Positions 14,965 to 23,375 of a DNA stretch of 26,488 nucleotides are shown piece after piece (the first letter of the stretch is position 1; each line of letters starts with the position of its first letter). A program made the translations under genes and the position numbers. The notes below the pieces were generated by a model. That model was not told the origin of the DNA and ran no database searches. It worked only from the letters and a program-made list of their open reading frames with translations. The DNA comes from CAZADA01 sp964636945 (GTDB lineage: Bacteria; Pseudomonadota; Alphaproteobacteria; Caulobacterales; Maricaulaceae), in assembly GCA_964636945.1 (NCBI GenBank), contig CAZWVH010000038.1, positions 1 through 26,488 of the forward strand. Reading direction: 5' to 3'.

Positions 14965-16206
14965 ATGCAGCGCGTGGTGATGAAATTTGGCGGCACGTCG
15001 GTGGGGGATCTCGCGCGGATTGATCGGGTTGCCCGCCTGGTGGCGCATGAGGCTGAGGCGGGAGCCAAAATTGCGGTGGTGGTCTCGGCCATGGCTGGCG
15101 AGACTGATCGCTTATTGGCGTTGAGCCAAGGCGACCACGGAACGAATACTATTGACTATGCAGATGAGCGCGACGCGATCCTCGCTTCGGGCGAGCAAGT
15201 GAGCGCTGGGCTTTTGGCCATCGCGCTGCGTCGACGGGGCTTGCCGGCGCGCTCATGGACTGGTTGGCAGGCTGGCGTGCGCACTGACGCCGGTCACGGC
15301 CACGCTCGGATTTCAGCGATCGACGCCGATGGCCTTCGTTCAGCTGTGGACAGTGGCGAAATCGCGGTGGCGTGCGGCTTTCAGGGGTTAAACGCCGCCG
15401 GACGCATCACCACGCTCGGTCGTGGCGGATCGGATGTGAGCGCAGTGGCCCTAGCGGCGGCGTTGAATGCGGAACGTTGCGATATCTATACAGACGTGGA
15501 GGGCGTGTTCACCACCGACCCACGGATCGAACGGCGCGCGCGACTGATCGAAAAAATCACCTATGAGGAAATGTTGGAGCTTGCGTCCATGGGCGCAAAA
15601 GTGCTCCACACCCGGTCGGTGGAGTTGGCCATGGCGCGCAACGTTCGGTTGCGGGTCTTATCCAGTTTTTCAGAGCCGGGCCAATCGCGATTGGGCACGC
15701 TGATCTGTAGTGAGGATGCAACCATGGAGCGCCGCGTCGTTAATGGGATCGCCTATACACGCGATGAGGTGCGCGTGACGCTGTTCGGCGTGCCCGATCA
15801 GCCTGGATCAGCTGCGGCCATTTTTGGGGAACTCACAGCGGCGGGCGCGAATGTGGACATGATCGTACAGAGCCCATCGGCGACGGAAGGTTTGGCAAAC
15901 ATTGCATTTACCGTGGGGCGCGGCGATCATGAACGCGGTGTCGCTGCGTTAGAGGCCGCGCGCGATCGTTTGGGATATTCGCGTCTGGAAGCCCTGACAG
16001 AACTCGGCAAGGTGTCCGTGGTTGGTCTTGGGATGCGCTCCCACGCCGGTGTGGCGCAGACCATGTTTCAGGCGTTGGCGTCCAAGGGGGTGTCGATCAA
16101 AGGGATTTCAACGTCGGAAATCAAAATTTCAGCACTGATCGACGCGGATTATGTGGAATTGGCGGTGCGGGTTCTGCACGCCGCCTTTGAGTTGGACAAG
16201 AACTAG
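14965..16206 (+). CDS. lysC: Aspartate kinase LysC
   Basis: 413 aa from ATG 14965 (GGGG just upstream; the frame extends to 14884 but the extra residues have no family character). It phosphorylates aspartate, the first step towards lysine, threonine, methionine and diaminopimelate. The kinase motif KFGGTSVG is at 7-14, then VVVSAMAGETDRL, ASGEQVSAGLLA and GRGGSDVSAVALAAALNAER with YTDVEGVFTTDPR, all typical of the aspartokinase fold. Two ACT domains follow from about 260 (VRVTLFGVPDQPGSAAAIFG and VSVVGLGMRSHAGVAQTMFQ) and should mediate end-product inhibition. This is the monofunctional class, as no homoserine dehydrogenase domain is attached. ptsP follows 54 bp downstream, a common alphaproteobacterial order. 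Confidence 0.96.
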   Translation: MQRVVMKFGGTSVGDLARIDRVARLVAHEAEAGAKIAVVVSAMAGETDRLLALSQGDHGTNTIDYADERDAILASGEQVSAGLLAIALRRRGLPARSWTGWQAGVRTDAGHGHARISAIDADGLRSAVDSGEIAVACGFQGLNAAGRITTLGRGGSDVSAVALAAALNAERCDIYTDVEGVFTTDPRIERRARLIEKITYEEMLELASMGAKVLHTRSVELAMARNVRLRVLSSFSEPGQSRLGTLICSEDATMERRVVNGIAYTRDEVRVTLFGVPDQPGSAAAIFGELTAAGANVDMIVQSPSATEGLANIAFTVGRGDHERGVAALEAARDRLGYSRLEALTELGKVSVVGLGMRSHAGVAQTMFQALASKGVSIKGISTSEIKISALIDADYVELAVRVLHAAFELDKN

Positions 16207-16260
16207 TTGGACGCAGTGATGAAATTTGCGTTCAACAAGCGATTGGATTGATAGCACGCG

Positions 16261-18540
16261 GTGTATTCCACCTCCCCCTCCGCCGCCGCCGCCCGCCGGT
16301 TGATGCGGCAAATCCGCGAAATCATGGCGGAACAGGCGAATGCGCAGGAGCGCTTGGACCGCTTTGTGCGGGTCATCGCGTCTAGCCTGGTAGCCGATGT
16401 GTGCTCTGTATATTTGCGTCGTGACGGGGGCGAGCTTGAACTCTACGCCACGGTGGGCTTGGCGCCGGAGTCGGTTCACGTCACCCGATTGGCTCCCAAT
16501 GAAGGGTTGATTGGCGCGGTGGCGAAGGCCGCTGAGCCGTTGAACCTGGTGGATGCATCGACCCACCCGGCATTCTCCTATCAGCCCCAGACCCGTGAAG
16601 AGGAACTCACCACATTTTTGGGCGTGCCCATGCTGCGCGGGGGGCGTTTGCTGGGTGTTCTGGCGATCCAAAACCGGATCCGACGGGTTTATGACGAAGA
16701 GGAAATCGAGGCCCTGCAAACAGCGTCCATGGTCCTCGCCGAAGTGATGACGGACATCTCCGCCGCGGACGGAGATGAACTCAGCGGAATTGAAGTGCGC
16801 CCCAGCAGCGCGCTGCACATTGCGGGCCGTCCGCTGGCGGAGGGCTTAGCCATTGGGCAGGCGGTCAAGCACGAGTTACACGTTTCCGCCGCGCGGCTCA
16901 TTGCTGATGATCCTGACGCGGAGTCGGATCGACTTGAACGGGCCATCAAGGCGCTGCGCGAGTCCATTGATGCGCTGTTGGCTGGCCGGGGCGCTGTGTT
17001 GGCGCCGCAGCCGCGCGAAGTGCTCGAAGCGTATCGGATGATCGCCCATGATCGGGGGTGGCTTGAGCGGCTCATGGACGCCGCCAAATCAGGCCTGACT
17101 GCGGAAGCTGCGGTGGAGCGCGTGAGAAACGAACATCGCGCGCGGCTGGTCAAGTCCCGCGACGTTTATCTGCGCGAACGGCTGCATGATCTCGAGGACT
17201 TGGCCGACCGGCTTTTGCAGCATTTGGCGAACGAAAATGGTGCGGTTCAACCTCCTGAAGAGTTGCCTGAAAATGCGATTCTTGTGGCGCGCACAATTAG
17301 CCCCGCGGCTTTGCTGGAGTTTAATTATGAGCGCCTGAAGGGCGTCCTGCTCGAAGAGGGTGCGCCCACCAGCCACGCGGTGATCGTGGCCAAGGCCTTG
17401 TCCATACCCGTGGTGGGACGGCTTGAGAATGTACTCGACCACGTGGAAACCGGCGATGACATCATCATGGATGGAGCCTTGGGAGAGGCGCATATTCGCC
17501 CGACGTCCGAAACCTTTCGCCTGTTTGAAAAACGCATTCAACGCTCGGGCGAGCGGCGCGCGGCGTTTGAAAAGCAACGCGAAGAACCCGCCCGTACGCT
17601 CGACGGAACGCGCGTGCACCTCATGCTGAATGCAGGATTGCGTGTGGATTTGGCGCAGCTGGAGCGGACCGGGGCTGATGGAATTGGGCTGTTTCGTACG
17701 GAATTTCAGTTCATGATTTCCGAAACCATGCCGCGTTTGGCCGCCCAACGCGCATTGTATTCCGCCGCGCTCGACGCTGTGGGAAACGACAAAGTCTGTA
17801 TCTTCCGGACATTGGATTTGGGTGGCGACAAAATCCTTCCCTATGTGGACATTGAGCGTGAGGAAAATCCCGCCATGGGCTGGCGAGCGGTGCGCATGGG
17901 GTTGGATCGGCCAGGCTTAATGCGATACCAGCTGCGCGCGCTCATCGCCGCGGCGGCAGATCGCACGTTGATGGTCAATTTTCCCTTACTCGCCACGGTG
18001 GATGAATTCCGGCGCGCCCGCGCGTTGGTGCACCGCGAGCTGGAGCTGGCGGAGCGGCGCGGACGGCCTGTCCCCCATAGTCTGAAAATCGGCGCCATGA
18101 TTGAAACACCGGCCATGGTCTACCAGCTCGACGCCCTGTTGGACGAGGTGGATTTCGTCTCCGTGGGCGCGAATGATTTGCTTCAGTTCTTTTTTGCCGC
18201 CGATCGGGGCAACCCGCATTTGGCCGACCGTTACGATCCGCTTAGTCCGCCTGTGCTACGGCTTTTGAGTCAGATTGCGGCGACCTGCCGGCAGAGCGAA
18301 GCACCGGTGACCGTGTGCGGTGAAATCGCCGGCCGACCACTGGAAGCCATGGTGCTTATCGCACTGGGATATACCAGGTTATCCATGCCCGCATCGGGGA
18401 TTGGACCGGTGAAACGCATGGTTTTAGGCCTTGATGCGGGGCGTGCGGCAGAGGCGGTTCAAGCTCTCATGCACTCGCGCGCGCCAAGCGTGCGCGGGGA
18501 GCTGAAGGAAGTCGCACAAAGACTGAAACTCTCATTGTAA
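16261..18540 (+). CDS. ptsP: Nitrogen PTS Enzyme I (phosphoenolpyruvate-protein phosphotransferase PtsP)
   Basis: 759 aa. It starts at GTG 16261; an in-frame stop lies at 16252-16254, so no earlier start is possible, and the ribosome site is weak. Residues 10-165 form a GAF domain (RLDRFVRVIASSLVADVCSV), which separates PtsP from the sugar Enzyme I and in relatives senses glutamine. The EI N-terminal domain follows from about 187, and the phosphohistidine is His372 in APTSHAVIVAKALSIPVVG. The PEP-binding TIM barrel has GADGIGLFRTEFQFM, TLDLGGDK, GAMIETPAMV, FVSVGANDLLQFFFAADRGN and the catalytic cysteine loop VTVCGEIAGRP. It takes phosphate from PEP and passes it to NPr and EIIANtr, a chain used to regulate nitrogen, potassium and stringent responses. 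Neither partner gene is here. Confidence 0.96.
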   Translation: MYSTSPSAAAARRLMRQIREIMAEQANAQERLDRFVRVIASSLVADVCSVYLRRDGGELELYATVGLAPESVHVTRLAPNEGLIGAVAKAAEPLNLVDASTHPAFSYQPQTREEELTTFLGVPMLRGGRLLGVLAIQNRIRRVYDEEEIEALQTASMVLAEVMTDISAADGDELSGIEVRPSSALHIAGRPLAEGLAIGQAVKHELHVSAARLIADDPDAESDRLERAIKALRESIDALLAGRGAVLAPQPREVLEAYRMIAHDRGWLERLMDAAKSGLTAEAAVERVRNEHRARLVKSRDVYLRERLHDLEDLADRLLQHLANENGAVQPPEELPENAILVARTISPAALLEFNYERLKGVLLEEGAPTSHAVIVAKALSIPVVGRLENVLDHVETGDDIIMDGALGEAHIRPTSETFRLFEKRIQRSGERRAAFEKQREEPARTLDGTRVHLMLNAGLRVDLAQLERTGADGIGLFRTEFQFMISETMPRLAAQRALYSAALDAVGNDKVCIFRTLDLGGDKILPYVDIEREENPAMGWRAVRMGLDRPGLMRYQLRALIAAAADRTLMVNFPLLATVDEFRRARALVHRELELAERRGRPVPHSLKIGAMIETPAMVYQLDALLDEVDFVSVGANDLLQFFFAADRGNPHLADRYDPLSPPVLRLLSQIAATCRQSEAPVTVCGEIAGRPLEAMVLIALGYTRLSMPASGIGPVKRMVLGLDAGRAAEAVQALMHSRAPSVRGELKEVAQRLKLSL

Positions 18541-18634
18541 TGGAAGCCCGATTCGGCATTATATAAACACAATCCTAGTTAAATTTAATTTGATTCTATG
18601 CCACCCGTAAATTTCGCCGGAGGTCGGAGGAAAG
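18541..18634 (+). promoter_or_regulatory. AT-rich gap before the RodZ-like gene
   Basis: This 94-bp gap is far AT-richer than the flanking genes. It contains the palindrome TTATATAA (18559-18566) and two GANTC sites (18550-18554 and 18592-18596), the target of the CcrM methyltransferase in many alphaproteobacteria. It probably holds the promoter of the RodZ-like/ispG pair. The end of the gap carries two GGAGG motifs just before the start codon. No single -35/-10 pair is convincing. Confidence 0.4.
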
Positions 18635-19399
18635 ATGGAAGAAAGCGCCGGTGAACGCCTTGCCATCGCGCGCCAAGCGTTGGGCTTGTCCTTAGAGGAC
18701 ATTGCGGCGCGAACGCGGATCCGGCGCGATTTTCTCGATGCGATCGAAGCGATGGACATGCGCGATCTGCCAGAACGGCCTTATGTGGCTGGCTTTGTTC
18801 GCGCGTTTGCCGGTGAAGTGGGGCTCGATGCTGACGAAATCGTCGAGCAGTTTAGCTCCGAGACTGCTCCACAACGATTGCACACGCCAAAACCACTGCG
18901 CTCATTTGTGTTTCCCATGCAAGCCGCGCGCATGATGCTCGTGATTGCGGGCGCTGCTGGACTGACCTTTGGCATTGTTTGGGTGGGGATGTCGCCACAA
19001 CAGCCCGATACGCTGCACGATATTCCGCCAGTTCCAGAAGCGCTCCATGCTTGGGTCGCCGCCCAACCGGGTTCGGCGGAGGGCGAACGGGCATTTGCGG
19101 CATTGACGTTGGCTGAAGCGCCACGGCTGACCTTGCGTGCGCGAATTCCCACATTTTTGGAAGTCAGAGACCCAACCGGGCGACGTCTCTATTCGGGTGA
19201 ATTGCGCCGCGGGGCCACATACACGCTGCCTGCATTGCCAGGCGTCACGGTTTCAGCCGGCAATGGCGGCGGTGTGGAGATCATGAGCGGCTCACAGTCC
19301 ATGGGCCTGCTCGGACGGCCCGGAGTTCCGGTATCGGCATGGTCGGCTGAGACATTGCGCAATGAGACGCTTGCCGCGTTTGAAGCGAGCAATGACTAG
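18635..19399 (+). CDS. RodZ-like protein: HTH domain, one membrane helix, DUF4115 domain
   Basis: 254 aa. The start at 18635 is set by GGAGGAAAG. Residues 5-75 form an Xre/HTH_25 domain (ERLAIARQALGLSLEDIAAR, TRIRRDFLDAIEAMD, LPERPYVAGFVRAFAGEVGL), the cytoplasmic part of RodZ. A single membrane helix is at about 98-118 (ARMMLVIAGAAGLTFGIVWV). The outer part ends in a DUF4115-like beta domain at about 165-245 (LTLRARIPTFLEVRDPTGRR, LYSGELRRGATYTLPALPG, RPGVPVSAWSAETL). RodZ links MreB filaments to the cell-wall elongation machinery. The linker before DUF4115 is short. Its place in front of ispG is conserved in related genomes. The RodZ role is inferred from architecture alone. Confidence 0.85.
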   Translation: MEESAGERLAIARQALGLSLEDIAARTRIRRDFLDAIEAMDMRDLPERPYVAGFVRAFAGEVGLDADEIVEQFSSETAPQRLHTPKPLRSFVFPMQAARMMLVIAGAAGLTFGIVWVGMSPQQPDTLHDIPPVPEALHAWVAAQPGSAEGERAFAALTLAEAPRLTLRARIPTFLEVRDPTGRRLYSGELRRGATYTLPALPGVTVSAGNGGGVEIMSGSQSMGLLGRPGVPVSAWSAETLRNETLAAFEASND

Positions 19400-19471
19400 C
19401 GCCATCTCTTGGCACAGTGTAGCCAGGCGTTGTCTGAGCGCCTAACCTGCCATGCCAATTGCGAGGATTAC

Positions 19472-20623
19472 ATGAGCGACAGCCTAGCGCGCGCCGTGCG
19501 TCCATGGCGCATGATTGATCGCCGTCAAAGCCGACAAATTCGAGTGGGCAACGTTCTTGTGGGCGGCGATGCGCCGATTAGTGTTCAATCCATGACCAAC
19601 ACGCCCACATCGGATGCGGGCGCAACCCTCACGCAGATCCGTCAGCTGGAAGAGGCGGGGGCGGACATTGTGCGCGTATCCTGCCCGGACGAAGCCTCCA
19701 CAACCGCCTTCAAAACCATTGCCCGCCAGGCCCAAGTGCCGCTCGTGGCCGATATTCATTTTCATTACAAACGCGGCATCGAGGCGGCGGAAGCCGGCGC
19801 AGCGTGCCTGCGAATCAATCCAGGCAATATTGGCGCGCCCTCACGAGTGCGCGACGTGGTCCAGGCGGCCAAAGATCATGGCTGTTCGATCCGCATTGGT
19901 GTGAATGCTGGTTCGCTTGAGAAACACTTGCTCGAAAAATATGGCGAGCCCTGTCCAGATGCGATGGTGGAAAGTGCGCTGGAGCACGCGCGGCTGCTCG
20001 AAGAGCATGACTTTCGCGAGTACAAGATTTCGGTGAAGGCCTCGGACGTATTTCTGACCGTGGCCGCCTATCAGGCGCTTGCCGAAGCCACCGACGCGCC
20101 GTTGCATATTGGCGTTACCGAAGCGGGCGGGCTGCGCCATGGTTCGGTGAAATCGTCCATTGGTTTGGGGTCGCTGTTGTGGGCGGGGGTCGGCGACACC
20201 ATCCGCGTATCGCTGTCAGCCGATCCCGTGGAAGAGATCAAAGTGGGCTTTGATATCCTCAAGTCTTTGGGATTGCGATCACGCGGCGTGAATATCATCG
20301 CGTGTCCCTCTTGCGCGCGCCAGGGATTTGACGTGATCAAAACCGTGGCCGAATTGGAAGAGCGTTTGGCGCACATTTCCGAACCGATTTCGCTGTCAAT
20401 CATTGGCTGCGTGGTCAATGGCCCGGGAGAGGCGGCTTACACCGAATTAGGCTTCACTGGCGGGGGCGCAGGCTCTGGCATGATGTATGTTTCGGGCAGG
20501 CCGAGCGAAAAAATTTCCAATGCGGAAATGATCGATCGCATTGTCGATGCAGTGGAACAGCGGGCTGAACTGCTCCGTGCAGAGCGTGAACAACACAAAA
20601 CGCTACATCCAGCCATGGACTAA
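19472..20623 (+). CDS. ispG: 4-hydroxy-3-methylbut-2-en-1-yl diphosphate synthase IspG (GcpE)
   Basis: 383 aa from ATG 19472 (GAGG upstream; the frame extends to 19409 without family-like sequence). IspG converts MEcPP to HMBPP in the MEP isoprenoid pathway using a [4Fe-4S] cluster. The TIM barrel begins RQIRVGNVLVGGDAPISVQS, MTNTPTSDAGATLTQIRQLE. The cluster ligands are Cys278 and Cys281 (ACPSCARQGFDV), Cys313 (IGCVVNGPGE) and Glu320, matching the E. coli ligands with an 8-residue shift. Length and motifs are those of the two-domain bacterial form. It follows the RodZ-like gene by 72 bp and is probably in the same transcript. Confidence 0.96.
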   Translation: MSDSLARAVRPWRMIDRRQSRQIRVGNVLVGGDAPISVQSMTNTPTSDAGATLTQIRQLEEAGADIVRVSCPDEASTTAFKTIARQAQVPLVADIHFHYKRGIEAAEAGAACLRINPGNIGAPSRVRDVVQAAKDHGCSIRIGVNAGSLEKHLLEKYGEPCPDAMVESALEHARLLEEHDFREYKISVKASDVFLTVAAYQALAEATDAPLHIGVTEAGGLRHGSVKSSIGLGSLLWAGVGDTIRVSLSADPVEEIKVGFDILKSLGLRSRGVNIIACPSCARQGFDVIKTVAELEERLAHISEPISLSIIGCVVNGPGEAAYTELGFTGGGAGSGMMYVSGRPSEKISNAEMIDRIVDAVEQRAELLRAEREQHKTLHPAMD

Positions 20624-20663
20624 CCCGCCTTAAGTCTGCCATTCATAGCCGATCGCCAGGTTC

Positions 20664-20676
20664 CGTTCGGCGAACG
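20664..20676. terminator. Short dyad after ispG
   Basis: CGTTCG-G-CGAACG forms a 13-bp palindrome about 40 bp after the ispG stop. As RNA it would give a 4-bp stem with a 5-nt loop. It is short and has no T-tract, so a terminator role is tentative. Confidence 0.2.
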
Positions 20677-20720
20677 ACACAAGCGTACGTCGCGTGGGGG
20701 ATTTAAGGAGTATCGCTTAA

Positions 20721-21191
20721 ATGGCCGAAAATTCGCTGGCCAGCGACGGTGCGCGCGTGGACTTCGGTGCGCTGATCGACACGTTTTTACCCATTATTGT
20801 GGGGCTGCTTGAGCGTGACGGCGGGTTTGACCCGATCGCCGGATATCTCGACTCAAATGGACAAGCGTGTGGCCTAAAAGTGACTCCCGAAAGCAAAATG
20901 GGCGATCGCGATGATGTGGTCGATCCGGAGCGCTCAGTGATATCGCTTGAACGCGAGCTCAAGCGGCACGCCGCCGCTGGCGGGATCAAAGCCGCGGTGA
21001 TCATCGCTGAGGTACAGTTCGCCGATGATGACACATCCGAAGAGGAAGCGGTTTGGGGCCGATTCGAACATTGTGATGGCTCCGCGCTCAATCTTTTTTT
21101 GCCCTATGATCGATCTACGCGCACACTGCACTATGATGGCGCGTCCGCGTCGCCCAGCCGATGTGAGGGGTTGGCTGCGCGCCGTCATTGA
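20721..21191 (+). CDS. Hypothetical protein, unrecognised family
   Basis: 156 aa. ATG 20721 has AAGGAG at 20705-20710, spacing 10. There is no signal peptide or membrane helix. The sequence is acidic and looks globular: VDFGALIDTFLPIIVGLLER at the start, VISLERELKRHAAAGGIKAA and VIIAEVQFADDDTSEEEAVW in the middle, and ALNLFLPYDRSTRTLHYDGA near the end. The beta-strand-rich second half may form one sheet. The tail (ASPSRCEGLAARRH) appears disordered. I do not recognise the family. It lies between ispG and another small unrecognised gene, upstream of prfA on the same strand, with about 97 bp on its 5' side, so it may start a new transcript. Confidence 0.7.
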   Translation: MAENSLASDGARVDFGALIDTFLPIIVGLLERDGGFDPIAGYLDSNGQACGLKVTPESKMGDRDDVVDPERSVISLERELKRHAAAGGIKAAVIIAEVQFADDDTSEEEAVWGRFEHCDGSALNLFLPYDRSTRTLHYDGASASPSRCEGLAARRH

Positions 21192-21304
21192 GTAGGTTGT
21201 CGTCATAACAGCTGGACATAGAAGCTCCATTTGTTATGTCGGATTCGTTAAGAGACCAAAAGGGGGACCGGTCACGGTCCAGTACAACAGAGGATTGGGC
21301 CAGT

Positions 21305-21691
21305 ATGTCCAGAGCAAACGGTAATTTTGGCAGCGGTTGGGGATTCCACGAGCAATGGCCATCGGGGGCCAAAGGTCCGGTCTTCGACGTGATGCAAGGG
21401 TCGACGGTGATCGCGCGCATGGAACGTGGCAGCGATGGATGGCGCTTGACGGTGCGTCAAAGCACGGAAGCGGCGAACAATCTCACCTATTTGCTGCAAA
21501 TGCTGTCGATCATGTCTGATCGCATGCGTTCAGTTGAAGGGGGCAATGGCCGCCTGACCTTGGTTGCTGAATCACAGTCCGGCGAAACGCTTGCCGGCGC
21601 CGACGTGATCCGCCGCCTGCTTGACGCGCTGCAAACGCCAGAAGACGACGCCGACGCGGTGGCCTGGGGTGCGCACGGCGGCGAGCTCTAG
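21305..21691 (+). CDS. Hypothetical protein, unrecognised family
   Basis: 128 aa from ATG 21305, which has AGAGG about 10 bases upstream. An in-frame ATG at 21236 would give 151 aa, but it lacks a ribosome site, and the extra stretch is low in family-like character and contains an inverted repeat (GGACCG at 21265-21270, CGGTCC at 21275-21280) that suits a leader better. The body reads WGFHEQWPSGAKGPVFDVMQ, STVIARMERGSDGWRLTVRQ, then helical AANNLTYLLQMLSIMSDRMR and a C-terminal ADVIRRLLDALQTPEDDADA. It is acidic, with no signal peptide or membrane segment. I do not recognise it. It ends 48 bp before prfA, so it is likely transcribed with it. Confidence 0.65.
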   Translation: MSRANGNFGSGWGFHEQWPSGAKGPVFDVMQGSTVIARMERGSDGWRLTVRQSTEAANNLTYLLQMLSIMSDRMRSVEGGNGRLTLVAESQSGETLAGADVIRRLLDALQTPEDDADAVAWGAHGGEL

Positions 21692-21706
21692 AGAAAAAGT
21701 CCTTGG

Positions 21707-21725
21707 CGCGGGCCATAAGCCCGCG
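21707..21725 (+). promoter_or_regulatory. GC-rich hairpin in the prfA leader
   Basis: CGCGGGC (21707-21713) and GCCCGCG (21719-21725) form a perfect 7-bp all-GC stem with the 5-nt loop CATAA. It ends 14 bases before the prfA ATG, where a Shine-Dalgarno sequence would normally be, and none is visible. It may affect prfA translation or mark the end of the upstream message. Confidence 0.4.
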
Positions 21726-21739
21726 TATCCACCCGCGCC

Positions 21740-22816
21740 ATGGGTCTATCAGAACACAAGCTCGCTCAGGTCGTTGATCGGTTCGAAGCCGTCGAAGCGC
21801 GCATGAATGCGACCACCGACGGCGAGGAAATCGTCAAGCTGTCCAAGGAACATGCGCAGTTGGCGCCGGTGGTGGACGCCGTGCGCCGGTTGCGCTCGGC
21901 CCAACAGGCACTGGCCGAGGCGGAGGCGCTAGCAGAGGATTCCGAGAGTGATGCGGAGTTGGCGGCGCTCGCAGACGAAGAACGTCGAGACTTGCGCACG
22001 CAGGTTCCCGAGCTTGAGCGCGAACTTCAACTGCTCCTCATCCCGAAAGACCGCGATGACGACGCCAACTGCATCCTTGAAGTGCGTGCGGGCACAGGCG
22101 GGGACGAAGCCGCCCTCTTTGCCGGCGATTTATTTCGCATGTATCAAAAATATGCAGCCTCGCGCGGCTGGAGGGTGGAGCTGATTTCTGAAAGCGAAGG
22201 TGAGGCAGGCGGCTATAAGGAAGTCATTGCCAGCATCTCCGGCGATGGCGCGTTTGGTCGGCTCAAGTTCGAATCCGGCGTCCACCGGGTCCAGCGCGTA
22301 CCGGCGACGGAAAGCCAAGGGCGCATCCATACCTCAGCGGCCACGGTGGCGGTGCTGCCCGCGCCCGAAGACGTGGACATCGAGATCCGCAATGAGGATA
22401 TCCGCATTGACACCATGCGCGCGTCCGGCGCCGGCGGTCAGCATGTCAACACGACAGACTCGGCCGTGCGCATCACCCACATTCCCACCGGCATCGTGGT
22501 GACGTCGTCGGAAAAGTCCCAGCACCAAAACCGCGCCATTGCGATGCAAGTGCTCAAAACCCGGCTCTATGACATGGAGCGCGAGCGGGCGACGGCGGAG
22601 CGCGCCGATGCCCGCAAATCCCAAGTGGGCTCGGGCGACCGGTCGGAAAAAATCCGCACCTACAACTTTCCGGAAAACCGCGTGTCGGACCACCGCATCA
22701 AGCTGACGCTCTACAAGATGGAGCAGATCCTCGCCGGTGAAGCGCTAGACGAGGTCATTGAAGCGCTCTTGGCCGAAGACCAAGCCGCCAAGCTCGCCGA
22801 GATGGAAGCGGGGTGA
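21740..22816 (+). CDS. prfA: Peptide chain release factor 1 (RF1)
   Basis: 358 aa. RF1 recognises UAA and UAG and triggers peptide release on the ribosome. The stop-codon-reading tripeptide Pro-Ala-Thr is at 188-190 (VHRVQRVPATESQGRIHTSA), which identifies RF1 rather than RF2. The catalytic GGQ is at 232-234 (MRASGAGGQHVNTTDSAVRI). The N-terminal helical domain and the segment EVRAGTGGDEAALFAGDLFR are standard, as is the C-terminal RTYNFPENRVSDHRIKLTLY. ATG 21740 is taken as start because it opens the family N-terminus; no Shine-Dalgarno site is visible and a hairpin occupies the leader. Its modifying enzyme PrmC is encoded at 23614, past the assembly gap and a Uma2 gene. Confidence 0.97.
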   Translation: MGLSEHKLAQVVDRFEAVEARMNATTDGEEIVKLSKEHAQLAPVVDAVRRLRSAQQALAEAEALAEDSESDAELAALADEERRDLRTQVPELERELQLLLIPKDRDDDANCILEVRAGTGGDEAALFAGDLFRMYQKYAASRGWRVELISESEGEAGGYKEVIASISGDGAFGRLKFESGVHRVQRVPATESQGRIHTSAATVAVLPAPEDVDIEIRNEDIRIDTMRASGAGGQHVNTTDSAVRITHIPTGIVVTSSEKSQHQNRAIAMQVLKTRLYDMERERATAERADARKSQVGSGDRSEKIRTYNFPENRVSDHRIKLTLYKMEQILAGEALDEVIEALLAEDQAAKLAEMEAG

Positions 22817-22837
22817 GAGGTTTTCGATTTTGGTATG

Positions 22838-22937
22838 NNNNNNNNNNNNNNNNNNNNNNNNNNNNNNNNNNNNNNNNNNNNNNNNNNNNNNNNNNNNNNN
22901 NNNNNNNNNNNNNNNNNNNNNNNNNNNNNNNNNNNNN
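22838..22937. other. Assembly gap (100 N)
   Basis: Exactly 100 unresolved bases, the usual placeholder for a scaffold join of unknown length. True sequence here includes the 5' part of the Uma2-family gene. Any reading frame across it is artificial. Confidence 0.98.
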
Positions 22938-23375
22938 GTTTGGATGTCGCCAGCGAACATCAGTCACGCACGCCTTGCGGCAAAGTTAGACCGGTTTCTC
23001 GCCAGGATTCTCCCCGACAATCTCCAATGTCTTCCCGACACGCGGATCGACATTCCGCCTGATAGCCAACCCGGACCTGACATTGTCGTATTCGACGCCG
23101 ACTATGACGGCGAGGGCGCAGTGCCCGTGGATCGCGTCCGCTTGGTGATCGAGGTCGCGGCCACCACGCAAAACAAGGATCTTGGGCTGAAGGCGCAGAT
23201 TTTTGCCGCAGCCGGCGTGCCCGAATACTGGGTCCTTGACGCCCCAGCCGGGCAGCTGGTCGTGCATCGCGGACCAAGCAATGGCGCGTGGTCTGAGATC
23301 GTCCGCAAGAACTTTGATGAGGCCGTCAGCCCGCTATGCGCGCCCGATTTATGCGTGGCTGTTGGAGAGCTCTAG
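22938..23375 (+). CDS. Uma2 family (DUF820) putative endonuclease, 5' end lost in assembly gap
   Basis: Partial: 145 C-terminal residues are readable; family members have about 190, so about 45 are missing. Visible family signatures are WMSPANISHARLAAKLDRFL (end of the conserved N-terminal motif), DTRIDIPPDSQPGPDIVVFD with the acidic Asp, then LVIEVAATTQNKDLGLKAQI with the Glu and Lys of a PD-(D/E)XK core, and AAGVPEYWVLD. Uma2 proteins have a restriction-endonuclease-like fold and are expanded in cyanobacteria and some other phyla; their function is not established. The true start may be the ATG at 22835 just before the gap, which has GAGAGG upstream. That would need a gap length different from 100. 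The gene separates prfA from prmC. Confidence 0.8.
   Translation, partial: VWMSPANISHARLAAKLDRFLARILPDNLQCLPDTRIDIPPDSQPGPDIVVFDADYDGEGAVPVDRVRLVIEVAATTQNKDLGLKAQIFAAAGVPEYWVLDAPAGQLVVHRGPSNGAWSEIVRKNFDEAVSPLCAPDLCVAVGEL

Noticed and set aside
22270..22285. GTTCGAATCC, resembling a tRNA T-arm
   Set aside because: It lies within the conserved prfA coding sequence and no acceptor stem or anticodon arm can be built around it.
22758..23375. Continuous 205-aa frame running from prfA through the N run into the Uma2 gene
   Set aside because: It crosses 100 unresolved bases of unknown true length, and its first part is prfA in another frame.
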